Source: Brachybacterium halotolerans (GTDB lineage Bacteria > Actinomycetota > Actinomycetes > Actinomycetales > Dermabacteraceae). From it: a DNA stretch of 64,000 nt. A program made the position numbers and the translations under genes. The stretch spans positions 137,275 to 201,274 of the forward strand of contig NZ_JAEDAJ010000003.1 of the NCBI RefSeq assembly GCF_016623465.1, read 5' to 3'. Below the pieces are notes generated by a model, which saw only the letters and a list, made by a program, of their open reading frames with translations, was not told the DNA's origin and ran no database searches. Below are positions 27,574-34,610 of this stretch, in pieces. Each line of letters begins with the position of its first letter. Position 1 is the first letter of the stretch.

Positions 27574-28536
27574 GTGACCTCCCCTCGCATCCCGCTCCTG
27601 CTCGACTGCGACACCGGCATCGACGACGCCATCGCCCTGACGTACCTGGCCAGCAGGCCGGAGGTCGAGTTCGCGGGCATCGTCTCGACGGCGGGGAACG
27701 TGACCACGGAGCACGTGCTGGGCAACAATCTCGCGCTCGCCGACATGCTCGGGCTCGACGTCCCGATCGCGCGTGGGGCGGACGCCCCGCTCGCCCAGGA
27801 GCTGATGACGGCCGAGGACACCCACGGTCCCACCGGCATGGGCCACGCGCAGCTGCCCGCGACGACCCGCACGTCCGATCCCCGCAGCGGGGCGCAGCTC
27901 TGGGTCGACGCCGCTCGCGCGCATCCCGGTGAGCTCGTCGGCCTGGTCCTCGGCCCGCACACGAACCTCGCGCTCGCCCTGGAGATCGAGCCCGAGCTGC
28001 CGCGCCTGCTCTCGCGACTGCACATCATGGGCGGCGCGATCAACCACCGCGGCAACACCCTGCCCACCACCGAGTGGAACGTCGCCGTGGATCCCGAGGC
28101 CGCCCAGCGCGTGCTCGCTGCCTTCGCTTCGACGCCGCGGAGACCGGTCCTCGCGCCCCTCGACGCGACCGAGTCGGTGCGCTTCACACAGGAGACGCTC
28201 GACGCCCTGCGGGCGATCTCCGACCACCCGGTGATCACGGCTCTCGCAGAGGCCCTGCGCTGGTACTTCGAGTTCCATGAGGCCGACGGCTTCGGCTGGA
28301 TGGCGCACGTGCACGATCCGCTGGTCGCGGCGCACGCCCTCGTGCCGGAGCTCGCGCAGACCACTCCGCTCGCCGTCGACGTCGAGCTCGAGGGCACGCT
28401 GACCCGGGGGCAGACCGTCGGCGACTGGCTGGGCCGCTGGAACAGGGAGCCGAACGTCGATGTGATGACCGAGGTCGACGCGGACTGCTTCGTCGCGCAC
28501 CTGCTGGCGGTGCTCCGGGCGCGCTTCGGCGCCTGA
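27574..28536 (+). CDS. nucleoside hydrolase
   Basis: This 320-residue enzyme is predicted to split a ribonucleoside into base and ribose. The calcium-binding motif DCDTGIDDA is at residues 11-19. GPHTNLALAL and HIMGGAINHRGN follow, then EWNVAVDPEA and, near the C-terminus, VHDP supplying the active-site histidine and aspartate. The preferred nucleoside cannot be assigned. The start is the GTG at 27574, supported by the -10 box. It could feed ribose to the ribokinase-family gene at 41854, though the two are not linked. Confidence 0.88.
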   Translation: MTSPRIPLLLDCDTGIDDAIALTYLASRPEVEFAGIVSTAGNVTTEHVLGNNLALADMLGLDVPIARGADAPLAQELMTAEDTHGPTGMGHAQLPATTRTSDPRSGAQLWVDAARAHPGELVGLVLGPHTNLALALEIEPELPRLLSRLHIMGGAINHRGNTLPTTEWNVAVDPEAAQRVLAAFASTPRRPVLAPLDATESVRFTQETLDALRAISDHPVITALAEALRWYFEFHEADGFGWMAHVHDPLVAAHALVPELAQTTPLAVDVELEGTLTRGQTVGDWLGRWNREPNVDVMTEVDADCFVAHLLAVLRARFGA

Positions 28537-28561
28537 ACCGCGCGGATGCTCCCCGCGCTCG

Positions 28562-28606
28562 GACCAGCCGCGCCCGGATCAGCCGTGCTCCGATCAGGCG
28601 CGCCGG
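28562..28606. repeat. three degenerate 15-bp tandem repeats at the methyltransferase 3' end
   Basis: Units 28562-28576, 28577-28591 and 28592-28606 share the pattern GAYCAGSCGYGCYSS. A further GATCAGCCGCG covers the stop codon of the methyltransferase gene at 28623, so the units appear related to the gene's own 3' end. Confidence 0.55.
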
Positions 28607-28622
28607 CTCTCCCGCGCCTCGA

Positions 28623-29903
28623 TCAGCCGCGGGTGGCCTGCAGCACGGTGAAGCGCCGGTCCCGGGCGCGCTGGCGGACGAGGCCGACGCGACGCTCGAC
28701 CTCGCTGCGGTAGCGCAGATGGGAGTTGTGGACGAACCACAGCTCGCCACCGGGGCGCAGCACGCGGGCGACCGCGTCGAGAAGTCCGTGCACGAGCGTC
28801 GCGTCCACGGCGGTGCCGTCGTGGAACGGCGGGTTCAGCAGCACGAGGTCCGCGCTGCCCGGCGCCTGCGCCGCGAGCGATGACTCCCAGAGCACGCGTA
28901 CGCCGGGTCCTGCAGCCGCGTCCGCATCCGCATCCGCATCCGCATCCGCATCCGCATCCAGCGTCGCACGGGTCGAGGCGACCGCGTCGAGGTCGTCGTC
29001 GGTCGCGAGCACTCGCGCCTCGGGGAACGCGCGCCGCAGGTAGACGCTCATCAGTCCATTGCCGCAGCCCAGGTCGACGGCGGCCAGGGAGTCGGTGCCC
29101 GCGACGCCCGGCGCGTCTGCCGTGCCCGGAGCGCCCGGCGCATCCGGTCCGTCCGCCGCGTCCGCCACCCTGGGGACCTCACCCGCGACCACCGCGCGGT
29201 CGAGGGCCTCGAGCAGCAGCAGGCTGCCCGCATCGGCCGACGCTCCGCCGAACACGCCTCCGACGCCGCGCAGCGGGACCCGTACCTGCTCGCCGCGGAT
29301 GCGGATGTCGGCGCCGCCCTCGAGGACGGGCGCCGACCGGTCCTCAGCGCGCGGACCGCGGCCGACCAGCGCCCGGGACTTGCCGATGCCGCGAGTCGCG
29401 TGGACCTCGTCGAACGCGCCGGCCAGGACCTCGTTCTGGGTGCGTGTCATGTGCTTGACGCGGCCTCCCGCGACGAGAGCGGGAACGCCGGCGCGGGCGA
29501 GGGCGTGCGCCCGGTGGTCCAGGGCGGCGAGCGCTTTGGGCAGGCGCGCCAGGGCGACCTGCGGGGCGCTTCCCTCGAGCAGTCCGCCGAGGTCCTGGGG
29601 CGTCCCGTCGAGTCCCGCGATCACGAGCCGCCCCTCCCGGCGCGCCGCCGGGTGCGACTCGGCGAGCGCGAGCGCCCGCTGCGCGGAGGCCTCGTGCACG
29701 CGGACCCGGAAGGCTCCGCCCGCGACCTCCTCCAGGGCGGCGGATGTCAGGGCACCCGTCGCGTCGTCCAGGACCACCAGGTCGCCGCGGTCCAGCGGCC
29801 CCAGCTCCGCCCGGGCGCTCTCGAGGATGACGCGATCGGTCTGATCTGCACGGTCGTCGCCGGGAGCGGACGGGGCAGAGGGTGCGGGGGACGTGGAGTC
29901 CAT
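28623..29903 (-). CDS. class I SAM-dependent methyltransferase, RlmG/RsmC-like
   Basis: This 426-residue protein resembles the large-type rRNA (guanine-N2) methyltransferases RlmG and RsmC. It has two halves: a degenerate N-terminal domain and a catalytic C-terminal domain with VDLGCGNGLMSVYL near residue 275 and the N-methyltransferase motif LNPPFH near 356. A linker in the catalytic half is a run of Asp-Ala pairs (about residues 316-329) from a hexanucleotide repeat. The ATG at 29903 is used; a GTG at 29939 is in frame but begins inside a palindrome. CAGACT 6 nt before the ATG may be a -10 box. Which rRNA base is modified cannot be told. Confidence 0.82.
   Translation of the reverse strand: MDSTSPAPSAPSAPGDDRADQTDRVILESARAELGPLDRGDLVVLDDATGALTSAALEEVAGGAFRVRVHEASAQRALALAESHPAARREGRLVIAGLDGTPQDLGGLLEGSAPQVALARLPKALAALDHRAHALARAGVPALVAGGRVKHMTRTQNEVLAGAFDEVHATRGIGKSRALVGRGPRAEDRSAPVLEGGADIRIRGEQVRVPLRGVGGVFGGASADAGSLLLLEALDRAVVAGEVPRVADAADGPDAPGAPGTADAPGVAGTDSLAAVDLGCGNGLMSVYLRRAFPEARVLATDDDLDAVASTRATLDADADADADADADAAAGPGVRVLWESSLAAQAPGSADLVLLNPPFHDGTAVDATLVHGLLDAVARVLRPGGELWFVHNSHLRYRSEVERRVGLVRQRARDRRFTVLQATRG
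28919..28957. repeat. TCCGCA hexanucleotide microsatellite
   Basis: About six perfect copies of TCCGCA run in frame through the methyltransferase gene and encode alternating Asp and Ala. Copy-number change would lengthen or shorten a linker without shifting the frame. Confidence 0.85.
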
Positions 29904-29923
29904 CCGGTCAGTCTGTCGCCTCT

Positions 29924-29939
29924 GTGGACCCGGGTCCAC
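29924..29939. promoter_or_regulatory. 16-bp perfect palindrome upstream of the methyltransferase gene
   Basis: GTGGACCCGGGTCCAC is fully self-complementary and lies 20 nt before the ATG at 29903. Its position over the likely promoter suggests an operator; no regulator can be named. Confidence 0.4.
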
Positions 29940-29940
29940 T

Positions 29941-29959
29941 CCCGCGGCCCGGCCGCGGG
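29941..29959. terminator. hairpin after the MaoC-like gene
   Basis: Nine-bp arms (29941-29949, 29951-29959) flank a single central base. It lies 18 nt beyond the MaoC stop. The loop is too small to form as drawn, so the closed hairpin would be shorter. Confidence 0.4.
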
Positions 29960-29977
29960 CGGGAGGTGCTCAGGCAC

Positions 29978-31024
29978 TCATCCGCGGTCGGCCGGACTCA
30001 CCTCGAGGGTGAAGTGCCGACGGGCGGGCTTCCCGCTGCGCGCCGACTTCCAGCCCACGCAGCGGGTGGTGCCGTCCTCGTCGTCCTCGTAGCGCACGAG
30101 CACGGTGCCGGGCAGTGTCACGGGCGCCTCGAAGCGCACGTCCCACTGTAGGGGCCGTGTGAGGTCGGGACGCGTCTCGGTGAAGGCGCGCGAGGCGGTG
30201 AACATCCCGTGGGCGATCGCGCGGGGGAACCCGAAGGCGCGTGCCGAGAGCGCGGACATGTGGATCGGGTTCGCATCGCCCGAGACCTCCGCGTAGCGGC
30301 GTCCCGTCCCCGCATCGAGGTGCCAGCGCCCCGTCGGGGTCGGCGGCACGAAGTCGCGGCGCGAGCGGCCGGAGGATCCGTCTCCCGATCCCGACCGGCT
30401 CCCCGATCCCGACGCGCCGCCGTGACCGGATCCCTCACCGGGACCCGAGCCCCCGCCCTTGGCCAGATACGTCGAGACGTCGGTCGCGACGATCTCGCCG
30501 TCCGCGGAGTGGAACGTCGTCACCGCCTCGAAGGTCAGACCCCGGCGGTGGGGCCGCAGATCGCGAGTGCGGCACTCGACGTCCACGAGCTCCCCGACCC
30601 GCACCGGCCGATGCTGCAGCAGGCGGTTCTCGGTGTGCACGAGCCCGAGCAGACCGACGGGGAAGTCCGAGCGGGCCATCAGCGAGAGGCTCACCGGGAA
30701 AGCGAGCACGTGCAGCACGCCCGGGTGGACGAGGTCGGTCGCCGCACCGCCCATCAGGTGGTCGAAGGCCGCGGCCCGCGCCGGGTCGATCCGCACACGG
30801 CGCACGCGGTGGGCGACCTCGGGCAGCTCGCGCGAGCGCCGAGCGCCCGGCCGACGGCTGAGCGCCGCCGCGTAGACGGCGGGGAAGGACGGGACGTCGG
30901 CGAGGTCCCGGATGCGCTCCCCCTGCTGCAGAGCGTCCTTCCCCTCCCGCGCGGTGCTTTCCGTGCTCTTCGAGCCGCCCGTGCTCTTCGAGCTGCCCGT
31001 GTTCCTCGTGTCGTGCGTGCTCAT
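29978..31024 (-). CDS. MaoC-family (R)-specific enoyl-CoA hydratase / 3-hydroxyacyl dehydratase
   Basis: This 348-residue protein has a double hot-dog layout. The catalytic hydratase-2 motif is in the C-terminal half: SGDANPIHMS followed by AIAHGM at about residues 250-275, with Asp and His as catalytic residues. The N-terminus is a Ser/Lys/Thr-rich segment of about 30 residues, and a Gly/Ser-rich linker of about 30 residues joins the halves. It resembles mycobacterial HtdX (Rv0241c). The ATG overlaps the stop of the FabG4-like gene as ATGA, so reductase and dehydratase are co-translated, matching consecutive steps of acyl-chain processing. Confidence 0.85.
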   Translation of the reverse strand: MSTHDTRNTGSSKSTGGSKSTESTAREGKDALQQGERIRDLADVPSFPAVYAAALSRRPGARRSRELPEVAHRVRRVRIDPARAAAFDHLMGGAATDLVHPGVLHVLAFPVSLSLMARSDFPVGLLGLVHTENRLLQHRPVRVGELVDVECRTRDLRPHRRGLTFEAVTTFHSADGEIVATDVSTYLAKGGGSGPGEGSGHGGASGSGSRSGSGDGSSGRSRRDFVPPTPTGRWHLDAGTGRRYAEVSGDANPIHMSALSARAFGFPRAIAHGMFTASRAFTETRPDLTRPLQWDVRFEAPVTLPGTVLVRYEDDEDGTTRCVGWKSARSGKPARRHFTLEVSPADRG

Positions 31025-32361
31025 CGGCCCACCAGGTTCTGGCCGCACACGCGCACGGTCTGGCCGCGCACGCCGCCCGCGCCGGGCGAGGCGAGGAAGC
31101 CGATGGTCTCGGCGACGTCCAGCGGGAGGCCGCCCTGCTGCAGGGAGTTCGCACGCCGGGCGACCTCGCGCTGCAGCGGCGGGATCTTCGCGGTCATGTC
31201 CGTCTCGATGAAGCCCGGCGCGACGGCGTTCGCGGTCCCGCGCTCGCCGAGCCGGTGCGAGAGGGCGGCGACGAAGGCCATCACGCCGGCCTTCGAGGTC
31301 GCGTAGTTCGCCTGTCCGCGGTTGCCCGCGATGCCGCTCGTCGAGGCGAGCGAGACGACCCGGAGATCGGGGCCGACGGCGGACTGATCGGTGGACAGCA
31401 GCGCCTCGGCGAGCGCGATCTGGCTCGAGATGTTCACGGCGATGACGGCGTCCCAGCGGTCCGGCGTCATGTTCGCGAACATCTTGTCGCGGGTGATGCC
31501 CGCGTTCAGCACGAGCACGTCGAGCACGATGCCGCGCTCGCGCAGGAAGGCGATGACGCGGTCGCCGGCCTGGGGCGAGGTCACGTCGAGCTGCAGCGGG
31601 GTCGCGCGCAGATCGTTCGCGACGGCGCTCAGCTCGCTGCCGGAGGCGGGGACGTCCAGGAGCACGAGCTCGGCGCCCAGACCTGCCAGGGTGCGGGAGA
31701 TGGCCGCGCCGATGCCGCGCGCGGCACCGGTGACCAGGGCGGTGCGGCCCGCGAGGGGCCGCTCCCAGTCCTCGGGGAGGGTGCCGTCCTCGCTCGCGAC
31801 GCCCACGATCTGCCCGTCGACGAAGGCGCTGCGGGCCGAGAGCAGGAAGCGCAGGGTGCTCACCACTCCGGGCGCGGTCAGCGGCACGCCGTCGGCGACC
31901 TGGATGCCGTTGGCGGTGCCGCCCTTGCGCATCTCGTGGCCGAGCGTGCGCACGAACCCCTCGACGCCGCCGCGCGCGGCGTCCCGGGCGAGGTCCTCGC
32001 CCGTCGGCGGACGCGAGATCGTCACCACCCGTGATCCGGGCAGCAGGGAGCGCATGGCTCCCGCGAGCGGCAGCACGATCGTGCCGAGGTCGGCGGGCTT
32101 CGCCAGGTCGTCGAGCACCACGACCACGGAGCCGACGGTCGAGGTCTCCTCGAAGCGTCGGCGCACGTCGGCGCCCCAGTCCAGGAGCAGAGCCGCGACC
32201 TCGTCGGCCCCGGGCGATCCGCCGAGGACGACGACGGGGTCGAGGACCGGCTGCGGCCGATCGGCGTGCCGCGGGAGGCGCGGCGGGTTCGGCAGTCCCG
32301 TCCGCTTGACGAGCGGTCGCCCCAGGGCGGAGCGGGTGAATCGGGTGTAGGCGTCGGTCAT
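31021..32361 (-). CDS. two-domain 3-oxoacyl-ACP/CoA reductase, FabG4-like
   Basis: This 446-residue reductase is of the high-molecular-weight FabG type. An N-terminal flavodoxin-like domain of about 200 residues precedes a classical short-chain dehydrogenase domain. The latter has the cofactor loop TGAARGIGAAI, a catalytic serine in STSG, and YATSK near residue 350 for the Tyr-Lys pair. Length and neighbours match mycobacterial FabG4 (Rv0242c). The preferred substrate (ACP or CoA thioester) and cofactor cannot be read from sequence. It lies between thiolase and MaoC genes on the same strand. Confidence 0.88.
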   Translation of the reverse strand: MTDAYTRFTRSALGRPLVKRTGLPNPPRLPRHADRPQPVLDPVVVLGGSPGADEVAALLLDWGADVRRRFEETSTVGSVVVVLDDLAKPADLGTIVLPLAGAMRSLLPGSRVVTISRPPTGEDLARDAARGGVEGFVRTLGHEMRKGGTANGIQVADGVPLTAPGVVSTLRFLLSARSAFVDGQIVGVASEDGTLPEDWERPLAGRTALVTGAARGIGAAISRTLAGLGAELVLLDVPASGSELSAVANDLRATPLQLDVTSPQAGDRVIAFLRERGIVLDVLVLNAGITRDKMFANMTPDRWDAVIAVNISSQIALAEALLSTDQSAVGPDLRVVSLASTSGIAGNRGQANYATSKAGVMAFVAALSHRLGERGTANAVAPGFIETDMTAKIPPLQREVARRANSLQQGGLPLDVAETIGFLASPGAGGVRGQTVRVCGQNLVGR

Positions 32362-32389
32362 CGACGCTCTCCTCTCTGTGCGGGGCGGG

Positions 32390-33781
32390 TCACTCGCCGT
32401 CGGACTCGAGCAGGACCACGGTCCCCTGCCCGCCGGCGGCGCACACGGAGACCAGGCCCCGCTGGACGGCGCCCTTCTCGCGGGCGCGGGCGTGCAGGAG
32501 CTTCGCGAGGGTCGCGATGATGCGGCCGCCGGTCGCGGCGAAGGGGTGGCCGGCGGCCAGCGAGGATCCGGCGATGTTCAGCCGGCTGCGGTCCACGGTG
32601 CCGAAGGCGCCGTCGCGGCCGAGGCGCTCGCGCCCGAACTCCTCGGACTCCCAGGCGGCGAGGGTGGTCAGGACCGTCGAGGCGAAGGCCTCGTGGATCT
32701 CGATCAGGTCGAGGTCGTCGAGGGTCAGACCGTGCGCGTCGAGCAGGGCGGGGACGGCATAGGCGGGGGCCATGAGCAGCCCCTCGTCACCGTGCACGTA
32801 GTCGACGGCGGCGACGCGCGTGTCCACGATCCGCGCGAGCGGCGCGTGCCCGTGCTCGGCCGCCCACTCGCGGCTGGAGACCAGCACGCTCGAGGCGCCG
32901 TCGGACAGCGGCGTGGAGTTGCCGGCGGTCATCGTCGGCTCGGCCACGGCGGGGTTCGAGGTGCCGAAGACGGGCTTCAGCTTCGCGAGCTTCTCCATCG
33001 AGGAGTCGGGGCGCAGGTTCTCGTCGCGCCCCAGCCCGCGGTAGCCCGTGACCAGGTCGTCGAGGAGGCCCGCCTGGTAGGCGGCGGCGAGGCTGCGGTG
33101 GCTGGCGAGCGCGAGCTCGTCCTGCGCCTCCCGGGTGATGCCCCACTGGGAGGTGGTGATGGCCTGGTGCTCACCCATCGACATGCCGGTGCGCGGCTCG
33201 GCGTTGCGCGGAGGGAGCGGGGCGAGGTCGCCGGGGCGGAGCGCCGCGAGGGTCTTCGCGCGCTGCATCGGCGTGCGGGCGCGGCTCAGGCGGTGGAGCA
33301 GGCGGCGCAGGCGCACGGAGACCTCGATGGGGGCGTCGGACGCGGAGTCGACGCCGCAGGCGACGCCCACGTCGATCTGTCCGAGCCGGATCCGGTTGCT
33401 GACGTGCATCACCGTCTCCAGGCCCGTCGCGCATGCCTTCGACATGTCGATGGCGGGGGTGCGCGCGTCCAGCGGCGTGCCCAGCACGCACTCGCGCGTG
33501 AGGTTGAGGTCCCCGGCGAGCTTGAGCACGGCGCCGCCGGCGACCTCGCCGAGCTGCGCGCCCTGGAGGCCGAAGCGGGCGACGAGACCGTCGAGCGCGG
33601 CGGTGAGCATGTCCTGCTCGGAGACGCCCGCATAGGCGCCTCCGGAGCGGGCGAAGGGCAGGCGGTTGCCGCCGAGGACGACGGCGTCGCGCGGGGATCC
33701 GGCGGACCCGGATCGGGCGGGGTCGGAGCGCGTGGCGTCGCTGCGGGCGGAGTCGGTCGGGGACGCGGGAGCGTCGGTCAC
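32390..33781 (-). CDS. acetyl-CoA C-acetyltransferase (thiolase)
   Basis: This 463-residue thiolase has its nucleophilic cysteine in KACATGLET near residue 116, EIHEAFA and the histidine motif GHPFAATGGR, and the second cysteine in VCAAGGQGT near the C-terminus. It resembles FadA2/FadI-type enzymes that cleave or condense acyl-CoA. A Ser/Ala/Asp-rich N-terminus of about 30 residues precedes the fold. The start is a GTG at 33781 with GAGG 8 nt upstream. It leads the thiolase-FabG4-MaoC operon and is divergent from the TetR gene. Confidence 0.9.
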   Translation of the reverse strand: MTDAPASPTDSARSDATRSDPARSGSAGSPRDAVVLGGNRLPFARSGGAYAGVSEQDMLTAALDGLVARFGLQGAQLGEVAGGAVLKLAGDLNLTRECVLGTPLDARTPAIDMSKACATGLETVMHVSNRIRLGQIDVGVACGVDSASDAPIEVSVRLRRLLHRLSRARTPMQRAKTLAALRPGDLAPLPPRNAEPRTGMSMGEHQAITTSQWGITREAQDELALASHRSLAAAYQAGLLDDLVTGYRGLGRDENLRPDSSMEKLAKLKPVFGTSNPAVAEPTMTAGNSTPLSDGASSVLVSSREWAAEHGHAPLARIVDTRVAAVDYVHGDEGLLMAPAYAVPALLDAHGLTLDDLDLIEIHEAFASTVLTTLAAWESEEFGRERLGRDGAFGTVDRSRLNIAGSSLAAGHPFAATGGRIIATLAKLLHARAREKGAVQRGLVSVCAAGGQGTVVLLESDGE

Positions 33782-33864
33782 GGGACACCTCTTCGGGTCT
33801 GCGAGTCGGGAGCGGCGCCGCCGCGGGCGGACCGGTGTCCGCCCCGCTGCGCCTCGACGAAGAC

Positions 33865-33895
33865 TTTACATGCAACCGCCGGTACTTGATACCTT
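33865..33895 (+). promoter_or_regulatory. promoter of the TetR gene, predicted leaderless
   Basis: TTTACA (33865-33870) and TACCTT (33890-33895) are 19 bp apart. The -10 box is exactly 7 nt before the GTG at 33903. A TAAAGT on the other strand (33863-33868) could be the -10 of the divergent thiolase operon. Confidence 0.55.
33881..33893. promoter_or_regulatory. candidate TetR operator between thiolase and tetR
   Basis: GGTACTTGATACC has GGTA/TACC inverted arms and a near-symmetric centre. It overlaps the tetR -10 box and would lie near the -35 of the thiolase operon, so one bound regulator could control both directions. Confidence 0.45.
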
Positions 33896-33902
33896 TGGTT
33901 TC

Positions 33903-34610
33903 GTGAACGCAAGGATGCACGCGGCCGAGGCCGCCACGACGCTCCCGACGGCCCCGCCCGCCGGGGGCTCCCCCTCGGCCGCCTCCCCGTCTGCCGCCTC
34001 ACCGTCGGCCCCGGCGGAAAGCGACGGGCGCACGGCCCGCTGGGCGCGCCATCGCGAGCAGCGCCGGGCCGATCTGCTCGACGTCGCCCGCCACCTCATC
34101 CACGAGCGCGGGCCCGACGTGACCATGGAGGAGATCGCGTCGGCCTCGGGGACCTCGAAGTCCATCATCTACCGCTACTTCTCCGATAAGGCCCATCTGC
34201 AGCGGGCACTGGGCCTGCACATCCTCAGCGCGATGCAGAAGCGTCTCACCGAGGAGGTGCGGGAGCTCGCGAGCACCGCGGCGAGCGCGGGCGAGCGCGG
34301 CGTCTCCCCCGAGGACCACCTGCGGGCAATGATCTCCACCTACGTCGACACCGCACAGCGCTCCCCGCACGTCTACGCGTTCGTCACCCGGCCCAGCGAC
34401 GGGCTGAACCATTTCCTGGACTCCGCGACGCGCCTCGCCGCCGCCGCGCTCCCCGCGGGACACCCCGCTCCCGGCATCTGGGCGGCCGGCGCCGTCGGCT
34501 TCGTCGAGCGCGCCGTGGACCGCTGGATGCGGGGCGAGGACGACTCCCGTCCCAGTGCCGACGACCTCTCCGACCACCTCGTGACATGGCTGATGAAGGG
34601 CATGCGATGA
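33903..34610 (+). CDS. TetR family transcriptional regulator
   Basis: This 235-residue protein has an N-terminal DNA-binding domain at about residues 52-100 with the helix-turn-helix TMEEIASASGTSKSIIYRYF. About 45 Ala/Pro/Ser-rich residues precede it and a helical ligand domain follows. The start is a GTG at 33903 chosen from the -10 box 7 nt upstream. The stop overlaps the acyl-CoA dehydrogenase start (ATGA). Its placement between divergent acyl-CoA genes suggests it senses an acyl-CoA and controls both transcripts, as other TetR regulators of fatty acid degradation do. Confidence 0.9.
   Translation: MNARMHAAEAATTLPTAPPAGGSPSAASPSAASPSAPAESDGRTARWARHREQRRADLLDVARHLIHERGPDVTMEEIASASGTSKSIIYRYFSDKAHLQRALGLHILSAMQKRLTEEVRELASTAASAGERGVSPEDHLRAMISTYVDTAQRSPHVYAFVTRPSDGLNHFLDSATRLAAAALPAGHPAPGIWAAGAVGFVERAVDRWMRGEDDSRPSADDLSDHLVTWLMKGMR

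Noticed and set aside
28919..28957. Phase variation by the hexanucleotide repeat
   Set aside because: The unit is six bases, so slippage cannot shift the frame; only length variation is possible.
29904..29939. An earlier GTG start for the RlmG-like protein at 29939
   Set aside because: The codons would lie in a perfect palindrome and add unconserved residues.
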